DNA from: an uncultured Lachnospiraceae bacterium
GTDB lineage: Bacteria > Bacillota > Clostridia > Lachnospirales > Lachnospiraceae
Assembly (NCBI GenBank): GCA_947625015.1
Contig: CANQMR010000004.1
Span: forward strand, 1 to 64,000
Reading direction: 5' to 3'
DNA length: 64,000 nucleotides
Below, piece after piece: positions 10,512 through 20,285 of the stretch. The first letter of the stretch is position 1. Each line of letters opens with the position of its first letter. The notes below the pieces were generated by a model. It did no database searches, had not been told where the DNA came from, and saw nothing but the letters and a program-made list of their open reading frames with translations. Position numbers and translations under genes: made by a program.

Positions 10512-11240
10512 ATGAAAATAATTAATGCAGTCTGGGAACAGCGAAATCTGGGCGTAGATGCAGCAGAGATTCAATTTGAGATGAATGATCGGATTGAGGA
10601 CATTGCAGATTCTTTTGAAAATGTAGCGGCAGCCTATCTGGTAGCCAAGATTCCCGGTGGACGTGGTGACTTATGTGAATTTGTGCAGGACCATGAATAT
10701 CGTTATATAGAAGATTTGATACAGGTGGAACATGATTTACATGAACCGGTGCGAACTCCGTTGCATCAGCGTCTGTATAATGCAACTTCTTATAGAAAAA
10801 TGACAGAGGAGGATATAGATATCCTGCAAAGGGAAGTCATGGCTGGAATGTTTGATTCCGACAGAATTTCCCAGGATTATGTCTTTGGAAAAGATGTGGC
10901 TGCAAAACGATATTGTAATTGGATTCATGATTTGATTGAACAAGGAGCAACGCCTTATGTAATCTTATATAAAGAGGAATCCACAGGTTTTGTTATCTTA
11001 AAAACTGCCGATGGGGTATATTATGAATCTGTTCTGGGCGGCGGATACCGGCGGTATCGTAACACCGGCCTTGGCCTTATTCAGAAAGAACAGGAAATTG
11101 TAAGAAGAGCCGGAGGAAAAAGGGTGACAACACATGTATCCTCCAATAATCCCGCCCAGTTAAGGGCATTGATGATAAACGGCTATGTCCCAATGGGGAT
11201 TGACCATATTTTTGTAAAGCATCAGGAGGAATACCGATGA
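10512..11240 (+). CDS. GNAT acetyltransferase, WecD/RffC-like (amino-sugar N-acetylation)
   Basis: The 242-residue product has a GNAT-type C-terminal half (YVILYKEESTGFVILK, then GLGLIQKEQEIVRRAGGKRVTTHVSSNN and a final GYVPMGIDHIFVKH). The middle segment DRISQDYVFG...AAKRYCNWI resembles WecD, which acetylates dTDP-4-amino-4,6-dideoxygalactose. The N-terminal half is less conserved. The stop overlaps the ATG of a WecE-like aminotransferase, so the two successive steps of one pathway are translationally coupled. The likely product is a dTDP-4-acetamido-4,6-dideoxyhexose; which epimer cannot be told. rmlA/rmlB are not in the window. Confidence 0.72.
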   Translation: MKIINAVWEQRNLGVDAAEIQFEMNDRIEDIADSFENVAAAYLVAKIPGGRGDLCEFVQDHEYRYIEDLIQVEHDLHEPVRTPLHQRLYNATSYRKMTEEDIDILQREVMAGMFDSDRISQDYVFGKDVAAKRYCNWIHDLIEQGATPYVILYKEESTGFVILKTADGVYYESVLGGGYRRYRNTGLGLIQKEQEIVRRAGGKRVTTHVSSNNPAQLRALMINGYVPMGIDHIFVKHQEEYR

Positions 11241-12367
11241 TCCCATTTAACAAACCGCCCTATGTGGGTAAAGAGGAACAATATATGAAAGAAGCCATCG
11301 GCAGCCGCAAAATCAGCGGGGATGGCAATTTTACAAGAAGGTGTCAGGATTGGTTGGAAAACGCTGCCGGAACTGATAAGGCATTATTAACCACTTCGGC
11401 AACTGCGGCGCTGGAAATGAGCGCCCTGCTATGTGATATTAAGCCGGGGGATGAGGTCATTATGCCGTCCTACACTTTTGTGTCGACAGCGAACGCCTTT
11501 GTCTTGCGGGGAGCCTCTATTGTCTTTGTGGATATCCGCCCGGATACCATGAATATAGATGAAAAGCTGATTGAGGAGGCGGTTACAAAGAAAACGAAGG
11601 CTATCGTGCCGGTGCATTATGCGGGAGTTTCCTGCGAAATGGATACCATTATGGACATTGCCGCAAGGCATGACCTTAAGGTAATAGAGGACGCGGCTCA
11701 GGGGTGTTATGCAACTTATAAAGGAAAAATGCTTGGCAGCATCGGGCATTTAGGCTGCTACAGCTTCCATGAGACTAAGAATTACAGTATGGGAGAAGGC
11801 GGCGCGCTTTTGATTAATCAAGAGGGATTGACTGATATGGCGGAGATTATCCGGGAAAAGGGAACCAACAGGAATCAGTTTTTCCGGGGCGAGGTGGACA
11901 AGTACAGTTGGGTAGAGCGAGGATCTTCCTATCTTCCCAGCGAGTTAAACGCCGCTTACCTATGGGCGCAGTTAGAGATGGCGGGCAAGATAAACGATAT
12001 GCGGCTTAATGCGTGGAAACGGTATAATAACGGTTTGCAGGAGCTGGAAACACAGGGAGATATTGAGCTTCCTTTTGTACCATCGGAGTGTGAGCATAAC
12101 GGGCATATGTTTTATCTGAAGGTAAAGGATTTGGAAACCCGTACCCGCCTGTTAGCCTATTTAAAAGAAAATGGTATATATGCAGTCTTTCATTATGTTC
12201 CGCTGCATTCTTCCGAAGGGGGAAGAAAGTATGGAAGATTTTTTGGAGAAGACAGATATACGACGAAAGAAAGCAACCGTCTGATCAGACTGCCCATGTA
12301 TTATGGCCTGACGGCCAGTGAGATAGATTATATTATAGATACAGTTCGAAGATTCTTTATTTCATAA
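11237..12367 (+). CDS. wecE: DegT/DnrJ/EryC1-type sugar aminotransferase, WecE/RffA-like
   Basis: This is a PLP-dependent transaminase acting on a dTDP-4-keto-6-deoxyhexose. The 376-residue length equals that of WecE. The PLP lysine is Lys181 in FHETKNYSMGEGGAL, the same position as in E. coli WecE. The IEDAAQGCYATYKGK segment carries the cofactor-binding Asp, and the start MIPFNKPPYVGKEE is very WecE-like. It overlaps the upstream acetyltransferase by four bases. The pair makes it likely that an acetamido-dideoxy sugar is the substrate handled by the GT2 and YfhO proteins here. Confidence 0.88.
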   Translation: MIPFNKPPYVGKEEQYMKEAIGSRKISGDGNFTRRCQDWLENAAGTDKALLTTSATAALEMSALLCDIKPGDEVIMPSYTFVSTANAFVLRGASIVFVDIRPDTMNIDEKLIEEAVTKKTKAIVPVHYAGVSCEMDTIMDIAARHDLKVIEDAAQGCYATYKGKMLGSIGHLGCYSFHETKNYSMGEGGALLINQEGLTDMAEIIREKGTNRNQFFRGEVDKYSWVERGSSYLPSELNAAYLWAQLEMAGKINDMRLNAWKRYNNGLQELETQGDIELPFVPSECEHNGHMFYLKVKDLETRTRLLAYLKENGIYAVFHYVPLHSSEGGRKYGRFFGEDRYTTKESNRLIRLPMYYGLTASEIDYIIDTVRRFFIS

Positions 12368-12439
12368 GGAATATGCTAATGAAAATCGAGGTGCTTTGCA
12401 AAATATCTATAGACTGGGATATTTGTAAGGAAAGGAAGA

Positions 12440-15052
12440 ATGGATATGAAAAAGGGTGTTACATGGATTAAGAAATATTGGGTATATGTCGCAGCGTTTT
12501 TTTTGCCTTGTGTGATTGTTCTGCTTCATCTGCTTACCAGAAATTCGTGGATATTCGGCGACGGAAGTATTCTCAGGGGAGATGCGGGTGTACAGTATGT
12601 ATATATTTTTGAAGAATTATGGAATAAATTACACAGTGGCGATTTGTCCTTTTATAGCTGGAATGCGATGAGCGGATATGACTTTTATCTGAATATGATA
12701 TATTATGCAATTTCGCCGGCAACGTTGATCCTGATGTTAATGCCTAAAAGTTTTTTATATGACGGTTTACAGTTTTTTATGGTGTTAAAATGGGCGATGT
12801 TATCTTTAAGCGCTGTGTATTTTTTTATGCATACAAAGTTTAATACATTAAAGAAGAACAGAAAATTGGTGGCGTTCACGTTAGGCGTATGTTATGCTTT
12901 GGGGAATTTTTTTATTGATATTTTAAATTATTTCAACTGGTTGGATTCTCTTATTTTATTTCCAATTTTGCTTTTGTTAATTGAAAAAATGATGGACCAG
13001 GGTAATTGGAAATTGTATTATGTATGCCTGACATTATGCATATTATGTAATTTTTATATTGCTTTTCCAATATGTATTTTTTTGTTTTTGTGGTATTTGA
13101 TAAATATATGGACTGTTGCAGATAAAGATAAGGTGACAAGAAGTAAATCCTTTTTTTGTGTGTCCCTTTTGGCAGGACTATCTTCAATGATTGTTGTGAT
13201 ACCGAGTGTTTTAAATGTCGGTAACAGGTATACGACCGGAAATGAAAATAAAATCCATGAATATATCAGAAGTTTGACTAAGACATTTCCGGAATTTTTG
13301 AAAAAGTTTTATATATTTAGTTATATTGATGAAAACAATATGTGTACGGCAACTTATTTGTCAATTGGGATTTTGCTTTTATGTATTTTTTTCTTTGCGA
13401 TTAGAATGGACAAACATATAAAATATACCAAAATTTTAATTTTTTTCCTGGTTTTATGTTCATTTTTTATAGGTGCGCTTAATTATGCCTGGCATGGATT
13501 TTCTATTCCACATGGTCCGGATAATCGATATGCCTTTGGTTTTCTTTTACTATTAGCTGTGATGGCTTTGGACGTAATCGGAAGATTAAAGCAGCTTACC
13601 TTAAAACATTGTTTGATTGCGATGGTCATTAGTTTGGCTTTATTCTTTGGTACATTTTTTACCATTGAAAAATTTGAAGCGGTTTATGTATATCTTGGCA
13701 CATTATTTTTAGTTGTACTGTATAATATATTATTTATATTAAATCGCAGAAAAAGTATTAGCAATAAAATATTTATACGGATATTTTGTTGTCTGTGTAT
13801 TTTAGAAATAAGCGCAAATGCATATTATCAGTGGAGGGCGTATGAAGCCTTACAGCCGGAAAAGATCGGAAATGTGGCAGAGGCAGAAAGACTGGTTGAG
13901 GACTTGAATGTAAAAGCGGGACAAAGGGTTGCGTTTCAGGACGCAGGATATGGAATGGGAATGAAGACGGGTCTTCCAAGTGTTTCAGGATATGTTTCTT
14001 TCTTTAATGGGAATCTGGGGGATTTATGCTATAACCTTGGTATGAATCGGGTTTCTGATGCCGCGGTTGATTATTCAGGTGGGACTCCGGTGATGAACGT
14101 GCTGTTTAATATTGGTTATGGTGCGGGAAAATATGAGACAGAATTTAGCGACTGTGAAATTTTGAAGGCGCAGGATAATATGGTACTATGCAAGATGAAG
14201 CGTTTGGCTGGTTTGGGATATATGCTGCCGTATGCGATAATGAACTGGGAAGGAAGCGATTTGTCCAATTTTGTTAACCAAAATGAATTTGTGGAATATG
14301 CGACAGATGGAAAGGTTAAAGAGGTGTTTAAGGTTTTTTCGCCGAAAATTACGCATTGTGCCAGCGATAGTTATGATTTATCACCTGTTACAGAAGAGCT
14401 GGAAGAAGCAGGCGTATCCTATCATTATCTGTCTTTAAACAATGGCGAAAACAGCATGATTGAATTTGAGGCAGAAGAAGATATGGATTTATACTTTACC
14501 ATAAAGGGAAGCACAGAGTATTATTCTTCTGTTTATGTGAATAATCAGCTATTCTATCAGGATACGATAAAATCAGGCCGGAATATTATTCATTTAAAAG
14601 ATATTAAAGCCGGAGATAAGATATCTATTAATAATTATGTAATGGACCAGACGGGAAATGAAGTTGCTTTTTATATGCAGTTTGCCAGATTTGACCAAGC
14701 GCAATTTGATACTTTTTATAATCTGATATCGAAAAATACATATCATATTACTGACTTGCAGGCAGATCGCATAAAAGGGAACATTTCTGTAGATAAAGAT
14801 GGAATTATGATGACGTCGATTCAGGATATGAAAGGGTTTGATGTGTATATCAATGGAAATAAGGCAGATTATAATATAATTGGAAATGCATTAATCGGAT
14901 TACCTCTATCAACCGGTGAATATGAAATAGAGTTTAAATATTCGACGCATGGATTTGTTATAGGATGTATCATGTCCATATTGGGAATTGTTATTTTCAT
15001 GTTAGTTTGTTATATGGAGAAAAGAAGGAGGATAACAGATGAAAAGGATTAA
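12440..15052 (+). CDS. YfhO family membrane glycosyltransferase (single module)
   Basis: The 870-residue protein has about a dozen hydrophobic helices in its first 450 residues and a large extracellular part, closed by a last helix and a basic tail. This is the design of YfhO, the GT-C enzyme that transfers a sugar from undecaprenyl phosphate to a surface polymer in Bacillus and Listeria three-component glycosylation systems. The first outer loop has IFGDGSILRGDAGVQYV, including the conserved acidic residues; RLAGLGYML and MMTSIQDMKGFDVYINGNKADY are shared with the next gene. AAGGAAAGGA precedes the ATG; a second ATG six bases later is also usable. The acceptor is unknown. Confidence 0.85.
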   Translation: MDMKKGVTWIKKYWVYVAAFFLPCVIVLLHLLTRNSWIFGDGSILRGDAGVQYVYIFEELWNKLHSGDLSFYSWNAMSGYDFYLNMIYYAISPATLILMLMPKSFLYDGLQFFMVLKWAMLSLSAVYFFMHTKFNTLKKNRKLVAFTLGVCYALGNFFIDILNYFNWLDSLILFPILLLLIEKMMDQGNWKLYYVCLTLCILCNFYIAFPICIFLFLWYLINIWTVADKDKVTRSKSFFCVSLLAGLSSMIVVIPSVLNVGNRYTTGNENKIHEYIRSLTKTFPEFLKKFYIFSYIDENNMCTATYLSIGILLLCIFFFAIRMDKHIKYTKILIFFLVLCSFFIGALNYAWHGFSIPHGPDNRYAFGFLLLLAVMALDVIGRLKQLTLKHCLIAMVISLALFFGTFFTIEKFEAVYVYLGTLFLVVLYNILFILNRRKSISNKIFIRIFCCLCILEISANAYYQWRAYEALQPEKIGNVAEAERLVEDLNVKAGQRVAFQDAGYGMGMKTGLPSVSGYVSFFNGNLGDLCYNLGMNRVSDAAVDYSGGTPVMNVLFNIGYGAGKYETEFSDCEILKAQDNMVLCKMKRLAGLGYMLPYAIMNWEGSDLSNFVNQNEFVEYATDGKVKEVFKVFSPKITHCASDSYDLSPVTEELEEAGVSYHYLSLNNGENSMIEFEAEEDMDLYFTIKGSTEYYSSVYVNNQLFYQDTIKSGRNIIHLKDIKAGDKISINNYVMDQTGNEVAFYMQFARFDQAQFDTFYNLISKNTYHITDLQADRIKGNISVDKDGIMMTSIQDMKGFDVYINGNKADYNIIGNALIGLPLSTGEYEIEFKYSTHGFVIGCIMSILGIVIFMLVCYMEKRRRITDEKD

Positions 15053-18000
15053 AGATATATTAAAAAAATATTGGTTTTATATATTGGCCTTTGTTATTCC
15101 CTGGCTGGTGGTGGTGATTCATTCATGGCTTGCCAATACCTGGGTAACAGGAAATGGAACTTTACTGCGGGGGGATATGTCTGCCCAACTGGTGCCTTTT
15201 TATTATGAATTATGGGACAAAATTCATTCCGGAGAATCTTTTGCTTACACCTGGCATATGTTCGGCGGGATAGACTTCCATTCTATCTTAGGCTATTTAA
15301 TTTCGCCTTTTACGCTGCTGGTATTGATTTTTCCTAAAGATTGGATTGAGAATGTTGTTCAGTTTATTATGGTGACCAAGTTGGCGCTGGTTTCCCTGAG
15401 TATGGTATATTATATGTATAATACCAAATATAATACGCTGAAAATCCATAAAGGATTAGTGTCCCTGTTTTTAGGCCTGGCTTTTGCGTTGGGAAACGGA
15501 ATGTTGAATTTTATGGGGTACATTCAGTTTAATGATGTAATGTATTGTGTCCCGATTTTACTGTTGTTAGTAGAGCGCATGGTGGATAATAAAAAATGGA
15601 AACTGTACTATCTGATTCTGACGTTTTGTATGTTCAGTAATTTATATTTAACTTACAGTGTTTGTATTTTCCTTTTGCTCTGGTTTGGATTTCAGATGAT
15701 GGGGAAGGTAGAACAAAGAGGAAGAAAATTCATGTTATTTGCAGGAAGTTCAGTTCTGTCGGCATTGACTTCGGCCGGCGGTATCTGCAGCGCCCTGGTT
15801 TTAAATTACAGTCGTTATTCTACGGAAAAAGATAGTATAATATCCGGATATATATACCGGATACTGGTTAATTTTTCAGATTTTGTTAAACAGTTTTTTG
15901 TTTTATCTCCTATTGCAGAAGCGGATAATTTAGCCCCGAACATATATGTTTCTGTGTTGGGAGTTGTATTAGCGGCTTTTATACTCTGTATTAAGATGAA
16001 TAAAAAAGAAAAAGTATATTTAATCATACTTTTTGGGTTGATGGCAGCAAGCATTTCTTTTGGTTACCTCAGTTATGTCTGGCACTTGTTTGCGGTGCCC
16101 AATGGCGTGTATCATCGTTTTTCCAATTTATTTGTTTTTGTAATCCTTTTTATGATGCTGCTTACTTTTACGCATATGCAGGATCTGAAAAAAAGGCATG
16201 TGGCAGGCATAGGAGCGGTTTTACTGGTTTTGTTTTTTCTTGCATTTTTCAAGATTGATCAATACGAGACGCCTGCTGTGTATATAGCGACAATTACGTT
16301 GTTGATTATATATATTATTCTTTTGTTTTTTTATTGTAAAAAAGATATAAGTTATAGCCGGATTCTTGTTGTTCTGGCTGTGTTTGGCATTGCGGAGCTT
16401 TGCATAAATGCACAGGTGGCTTTAAAATCCTATGATTGCGTAAGTTTTCTGAAAGATAATAAACAAAAGCAGATGCTCAGACTGTTAGAAGATACGACGC
16501 TTGAACCGGGAGAGCGGGTTGCATGGTCCCAATTTACCAATAATATGGGTTTGATAGCGGGAATCAATACAGATGGAGGATTTGCATCCGGTATTAACGG
16601 ACAGAACAGGGAATTTCATCAGAGATTAGGCATGGCGTGCATGGGAAGGGTTGGATATTTAACCAGTGGAGGTTCCCCTTTAATTAATCTGCTTTTCAAT
16701 AATCGTTATGGAATCAGCGATTCGGATACAGAATACAGCGACGCCCGGATCGTGTCGCAGACAGAGGATTATAAATTATATCGGATGAACCGGTTGGCGG
16801 GCCTTGGCTATATGGTAAATTCGGATGTTTTACAATGGGATATTGATAAGGGAACATATTTTGATGTACAAAATCAATTTGTGGAGTATGCGACAGGAGA
16901 AGCTCCGATTTTCCATGCAGAAAAAGTGGAAATGACATATGAAAACGGCGGGAATGATACAGTATCTGTATGGGACAAGGAATTGGAGCAATATGGAACT
17001 TATGCAGTTAAATATCAATATAAATATGACGACAGCAGGGATATGTTGAAAGCGGAATTTACAGTCGATGAGGAAATGGATTTATATTTGTCGTCTGAGA
17101 TCAATGGGAACGGAGAGGCAGTAAGTGTATTTCTGGATGGTGAAATGCTGTTTACAAACGAGAGAGCCAGTTCGCAGTGGTCCTATCATATTGGAAATGT
17201 CAGGAAAGGACAAAAAGTGTCGGTATATGTTCTTCCGGAATATGAACTGAACGGTCAGGGAGGATTCGATTGGGTACTTCAACTGGCAAGTTTTGATGAA
17301 GAGGCCTATGCGAAGGCATATGAAAAATTGAGCCAAAATACTTACCATATTGAGTCGGAAACATCGGATTATCTATGCGGCACCATAGAAGCAAAAGAGG
17401 CGGGCGTGATGATGACCTCCATTCAGGCGGCGGACGGCTTCTCTGTGATAGTGGACGGGAAAAAAAGCGATTATGTAACAATAGCCGGTGCGATGATCGG
17501 TGTTTCTTTGCCAAAAGGCAAACATAATATTGAATTTGTATATGATACGCCGGAGATAAAATACGGGAAATTAATTTCCGTATTCAGTATTGCCTTATTT
17601 TTGCTGTTGTGTTTTTATGACTATGGATTAGCGCTCAGTAAATCCGAGACGGGAATGGAAAAATTATGGAAGATAAAGAAAGTTATCAATCAATATGGAA
17701 TTTATATTCTGGCTTTCCTCATACCTTGGATGATTTTGCTTTTACGATGCTTTTATGACGGTATCTGGCTGTTTGGGGACGGCAGTCTGCTCAGGGGGGA
17801 TATGTCTGCCCAACTGGTGCCTTTTTATTATGAATTATGGAATAAGGTGCACGCCGGGGAGGCGCTTTCCTTTACCTGGAATGTGGGAGGCGGAACGGAT
17901 TTCCATACGCTTAGCGGATACCTGATTTCTCCCTTCACCCTGCTGGTGCTGGTATTGCCTAAAACCTGGATTCCCAATGTGGTACAGTTTATTATGGGAA

Positions 18001-20285
18001 TGAAATGGGCGCTGGTAACAGTCAGCATGGTATATTTTTTCAAAAATACCCGTTATAATACGTTGCACAGGCATAAGGGAATGGTTTCTTTGTTTCTTGG
18101 TATTGCCTATGGAATGGGAACCGGCATGCTTAATTATATGGGTTATATTCAATTTGAGGATGTCATGATCTGTTTCCCTGTTTTACTGCTGCTGGTTGAA
18201 AAGATAGCGATGGAAAAACGTTGGAAGTTGTATTATCTTTTGCTTACATTTTCCATGTTGAGTAACATATATATATCTTTTAGCGTATGTATCTTTTTAC
18301 TCATGTGGTTTGTTTTTCAGCTTTTGTCGGAGAAAAAGGAAAGGGCAGGAAAATTTTTTCTGTTTGCGGGCGTATCGCTCCTTTCGGCCCTGACCGTATT
18401 TAATAGTCTGATCGGCGGTTTGATATTGGCGCAGGGGAGGCTGGATGTAGCGCAGGAAAGCACGCTTCTCAGTTATTTACAGGGGATGCTGATTAAACCA
18501 TATGATTTTATAAAGCAGATGTTTGCGCTGACACCGATTGCGTCTGCGGCAAGCTATGACCCCAACATTTATTTTTCCGTATTGGCCGCAGTACTGGCAG
18601 GGGCGTTTTTATTTATTAAAATGGATAAAAAGAAAAAGCTCTATTTGATTGGCGTAACGTTAGTTTTGACCGTCAGTTTTTTCTATGGCCCCTTAAGCCT
18701 TGTATGGCATTGTTTTGCGGTGCCTAATGCAGTGTATCATCGTTTCTCCTATTTGTTTGTATTTGTAATGCTCTTTTTGGTGCTCTTGGTGCTGATTCAT
18801 CTGAAAGAACTGCGGCTGAGACAGATCTGTGCGGTGGGAACGGCGGATGGCGTGTTGTTTATTATAACTTTTTTGCTGCTGGATAGATTTGAGTCATATA
18901 TTGTATATTTGGTTACGATCTTATTGATTGTGCTTACCATGATTTTGCTGTATCTGTTTCGCAAAAAACACATTACTTATTCACAGATACTGCTTGCCGT
19001 CTCGGTAATCGGTATATTAGAAATGTGTTCCAGCGCTTTTGTAGCGTTAAATGATTATAATGTAGAGGGATATTACAATAAACAGGGTAATCAGCAGGCT
19101 GTGACTTTGGCGGAAAAGGCGGTTATGGAAGACGGCGAGAGAATGGAATACATGGATTGTTCACTGAATATGGGCCTGGTAACTTCAAAAGCATCGGATT
19201 CCGCTTTTTTGTCCAGTATTAACGGATATAAGATGCGGATGCACAAACAATTGGGAATGCCTTATAACGGAGAAGTGGAATATTCTTATTATGGAGCGTC
19301 TCCTTTGGTGAATTTGTTATCGAACATTCGGTATTATGTAGCTACGGGTGCCTGTCAGGTGAGCGACGCAGACGAGGTGGAGACAACAAACGGATATACT
19401 TTATACAGAACGAGGCGCCTTGCCGGATTAGGCTATATGGTAGATGAACAGATAACAGATTGGAATACAGACTTTTCAGTCGGATTTGACGTTCAAAATG
19501 ATTTTGTGAAAAAGGCGGTTGGCGGAACTGAAATTTTCGATTTGATTGAACAGCCTCAGTTGAGTTGTTACACAGCAGGCGGAGAAAAGGTGGAAGAAGA
19601 TCCGCGCTGGGCGGAAAAGGGCGTATACCGATATGATTATAAGATGAAGTATGGAAATGAACAGGATACGATGATTGCGGAATATAAGGTGACAGAGGAT
19701 ATTGACGATTTATATATGGCAGAGATTGCTAACTGGGGCGCCTATATTAATATATTTGTGGATGGAGAACTCATTCGCTCAGATTTGACGATAAATGTAC
19801 AGCAGATGTTTCATATTGGAAAGATCAATAAGGGACAAACACTGACAATCTGTGCAGTTCCGGTTCCTTCAATTTTCACTGTTCCAGAAGGTATTCTTGT
19901 GCTTGAATTTGCAAAGTTTAACGAGGACGCCTATGCGGCCGCCTATGAAAAGTTAAGCAGCAATGTGTATCAAATTGAAACACAGGAGGCAGACTATGTA
20001 AAAGGCTCTATTGAGGCCGAACAGTCAGGAATTATGATGACGTCAATTCAGGCTTTAGATGGTTTTACGGTTTATGTAGACGGAAAGGAAACCCAATGTG
20101 TTAAGGTGGCTGACGCTTTGCTTGGTGTTCCGCTGGAAAAGGGGAAGCATACGGTTGAGTTTAAGTACCGGACGCCGTCGCCTCTGTATGGAAAGGTAAT
20201 CTCTGTAGGCGCATTTGTCCTGTATGTGATATTCTGCCTGATTGATGATAGGAAGAAGAGGAAGAAAAATGGAAGTATACTTTGA
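15039..20285 (+). CDS. Tandem YfhO-YfhO fusion membrane glycosyltransferase
   Basis: This single reading frame of 1748 residues contains two complete YfhO modules, about 1-870 and 873-1748, twice the family's usual length. Each module has its own N-terminal membrane block, first-loop motif (GNGTLLRGDMSAQLV in module 1, GDGSLLRGDMSAQLV in module 2), a RLAGLGYMV motif and a C-terminal MMTSIQA...VDGK segment with a closing helix. Module 2 begins with Met873, as if two adjacent genes were joined by loss of a stop. A 47-base stretch is identical between modules. The gene overlaps the previous YfhO gene by 14 bases and the next gene by 17. Module 1 replaces the first Asp of the loop motif with Asn, so the modules may not be equivalent. 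Confidence 0.88.
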   Translation: MKRIKDILKKYWFYILAFVIPWLVVVIHSWLANTWVTGNGTLLRGDMSAQLVPFYYELWDKIHSGESFAYTWHMFGGIDFHSILGYLISPFTLLVLIFPKDWIENVVQFIMVTKLALVSLSMVYYMYNTKYNTLKIHKGLVSLFLGLAFALGNGMLNFMGYIQFNDVMYCVPILLLLVERMVDNKKWKLYYLILTFCMFSNLYLTYSVCIFLLLWFGFQMMGKVEQRGRKFMLFAGSSVLSALTSAGGICSALVLNYSRYSTEKDSIISGYIYRILVNFSDFVKQFFVLSPIAEADNLAPNIYVSVLGVVLAAFILCIKMNKKEKVYLIILFGLMAASISFGYLSYVWHLFAVPNGVYHRFSNLFVFVILFMMLLTFTHMQDLKKRHVAGIGAVLLVLFFLAFFKIDQYETPAVYIATITLLIIYIILLFFYCKKDISYSRILVVLAVFGIAELCINAQVALKSYDCVSFLKDNKQKQMLRLLEDTTLEPGERVAWSQFTNNMGLIAGINTDGGFASGINGQNREFHQRLGMACMGRVGYLTSGGSPLINLLFNNRYGISDSDTEYSDARIVSQTEDYKLYRMNRLAGLGYMVNSDVLQWDIDKGTYFDVQNQFVEYATGEAPIFHAEKVEMTYENGGNDTVSVWDKELEQYGTYAVKYQYKYDDSRDMLKAEFTVDEEMDLYLSSEINGNGEAVSVFLDGEMLFTNERASSQWSYHIGNVRKGQKVSVYVLPEYELNGQGGFDWVLQLASFDEEAYAKAYEKLSQNTYHIESETSDYLCGTIEAKEAGVMMTSIQAADGFSVIVDGKKSDYVTIAGAMIGVSLPKGKHNIEFVYDTPEIKYGKLISVFSIALFLLLCFYDYGLALSKSETGMEKLWKIKKVINQYGIYILAFLIPWMILLLRCFYDGIWLFGDGSLLRGDMSAQLVPFYYELWNKVHAGEALSFTWNVGGGTDFHTLSGYLISPFTLLVLVLPKTWIPNVVQFIMGMKWALVTVSMVYFFKNTRYNTLHRHKGMVSLFLGIAYGMGTGMLNYMGYIQFEDVMICFPVLLLLVEKIAMEKRWKLYYLLLTFSMLSNIYISFSVCIFLLMWFVFQLLSEKKERAGKFFLFAGVSLLSALTVFNSLIGGLILAQGRLDVAQESTLLSYLQGMLIKPYDFIKQMFALTPIASAASYDPNIYFSVLAAVLAGAFLFIKMDKKKKLYLIGVTLVLTVSFFYGPLSLVWHCFAVPNAVYHRFSYLFVFVMLFLVLLVLIHLKELRLRQICAVGTADGVLFIITFLLLDRFESYIVYLVTILLIVLTMILLYLFRKKHITYSQILLAVSVIGILEMCSSAFVALNDYNVEGYYNKQGNQQAVTLAEKAVMEDGERMEYMDCSLNMGLVTSKASDSAFLSSINGYKMRMHKQLGMPYNGEVEYSYYGASPLVNLLSNIRYYVATGACQVSDADEVETTNGYTLYRTRRLAGLGYMVDEQITDWNTDFSVGFDVQNDFVKKAVGGTEIFDLIEQPQLSCYTAGGEKVEEDPRWAEKGVYRYDYKMKYGNEQDTMIAEYKVTEDIDDLYMAEIANWGAYINIFVDGELIRSDLTINVQQMFHIGKINKGQTLTICAVPVPSIFTVPEGILVLEFAKFNEDAYAAAYEKLSSNVYQIETQEADYVKGSIEAEQSGIMMTSIQALDGFTVYVDGKETQCVKVADALLGVPLEKGKHTVEFKYRTPSPLYGKVISVGAFVLYVIFCLIDDRKKRKKNGSIL
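15169..15215 (+). repeat. 47-bp identical repeat, YfhO module 1 copy
   Basis: This tract is base-for-base identical to 17794-17840 in the second module of the same gene, starting with six G and ending at TTATGG. Surrounding bases differ by many substitutions, including wobble positions. It encodes the conserved first extracytoplasmic loop (RGDMSAQLVPFYYELW). Local identity at silent positions suggests gene conversion or a recent exchange. Confidence 0.95.
17794..17840 (+). repeat. 47-bp identical repeat, YfhO module 2 copy
   Basis: This is the second copy of the identical tract at 15169-15215, 2625 bases apart and in the same reading frame. Recombination between the copies would remove exactly one module and leave a single-length YfhO gene. 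Confidence 0.95.
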
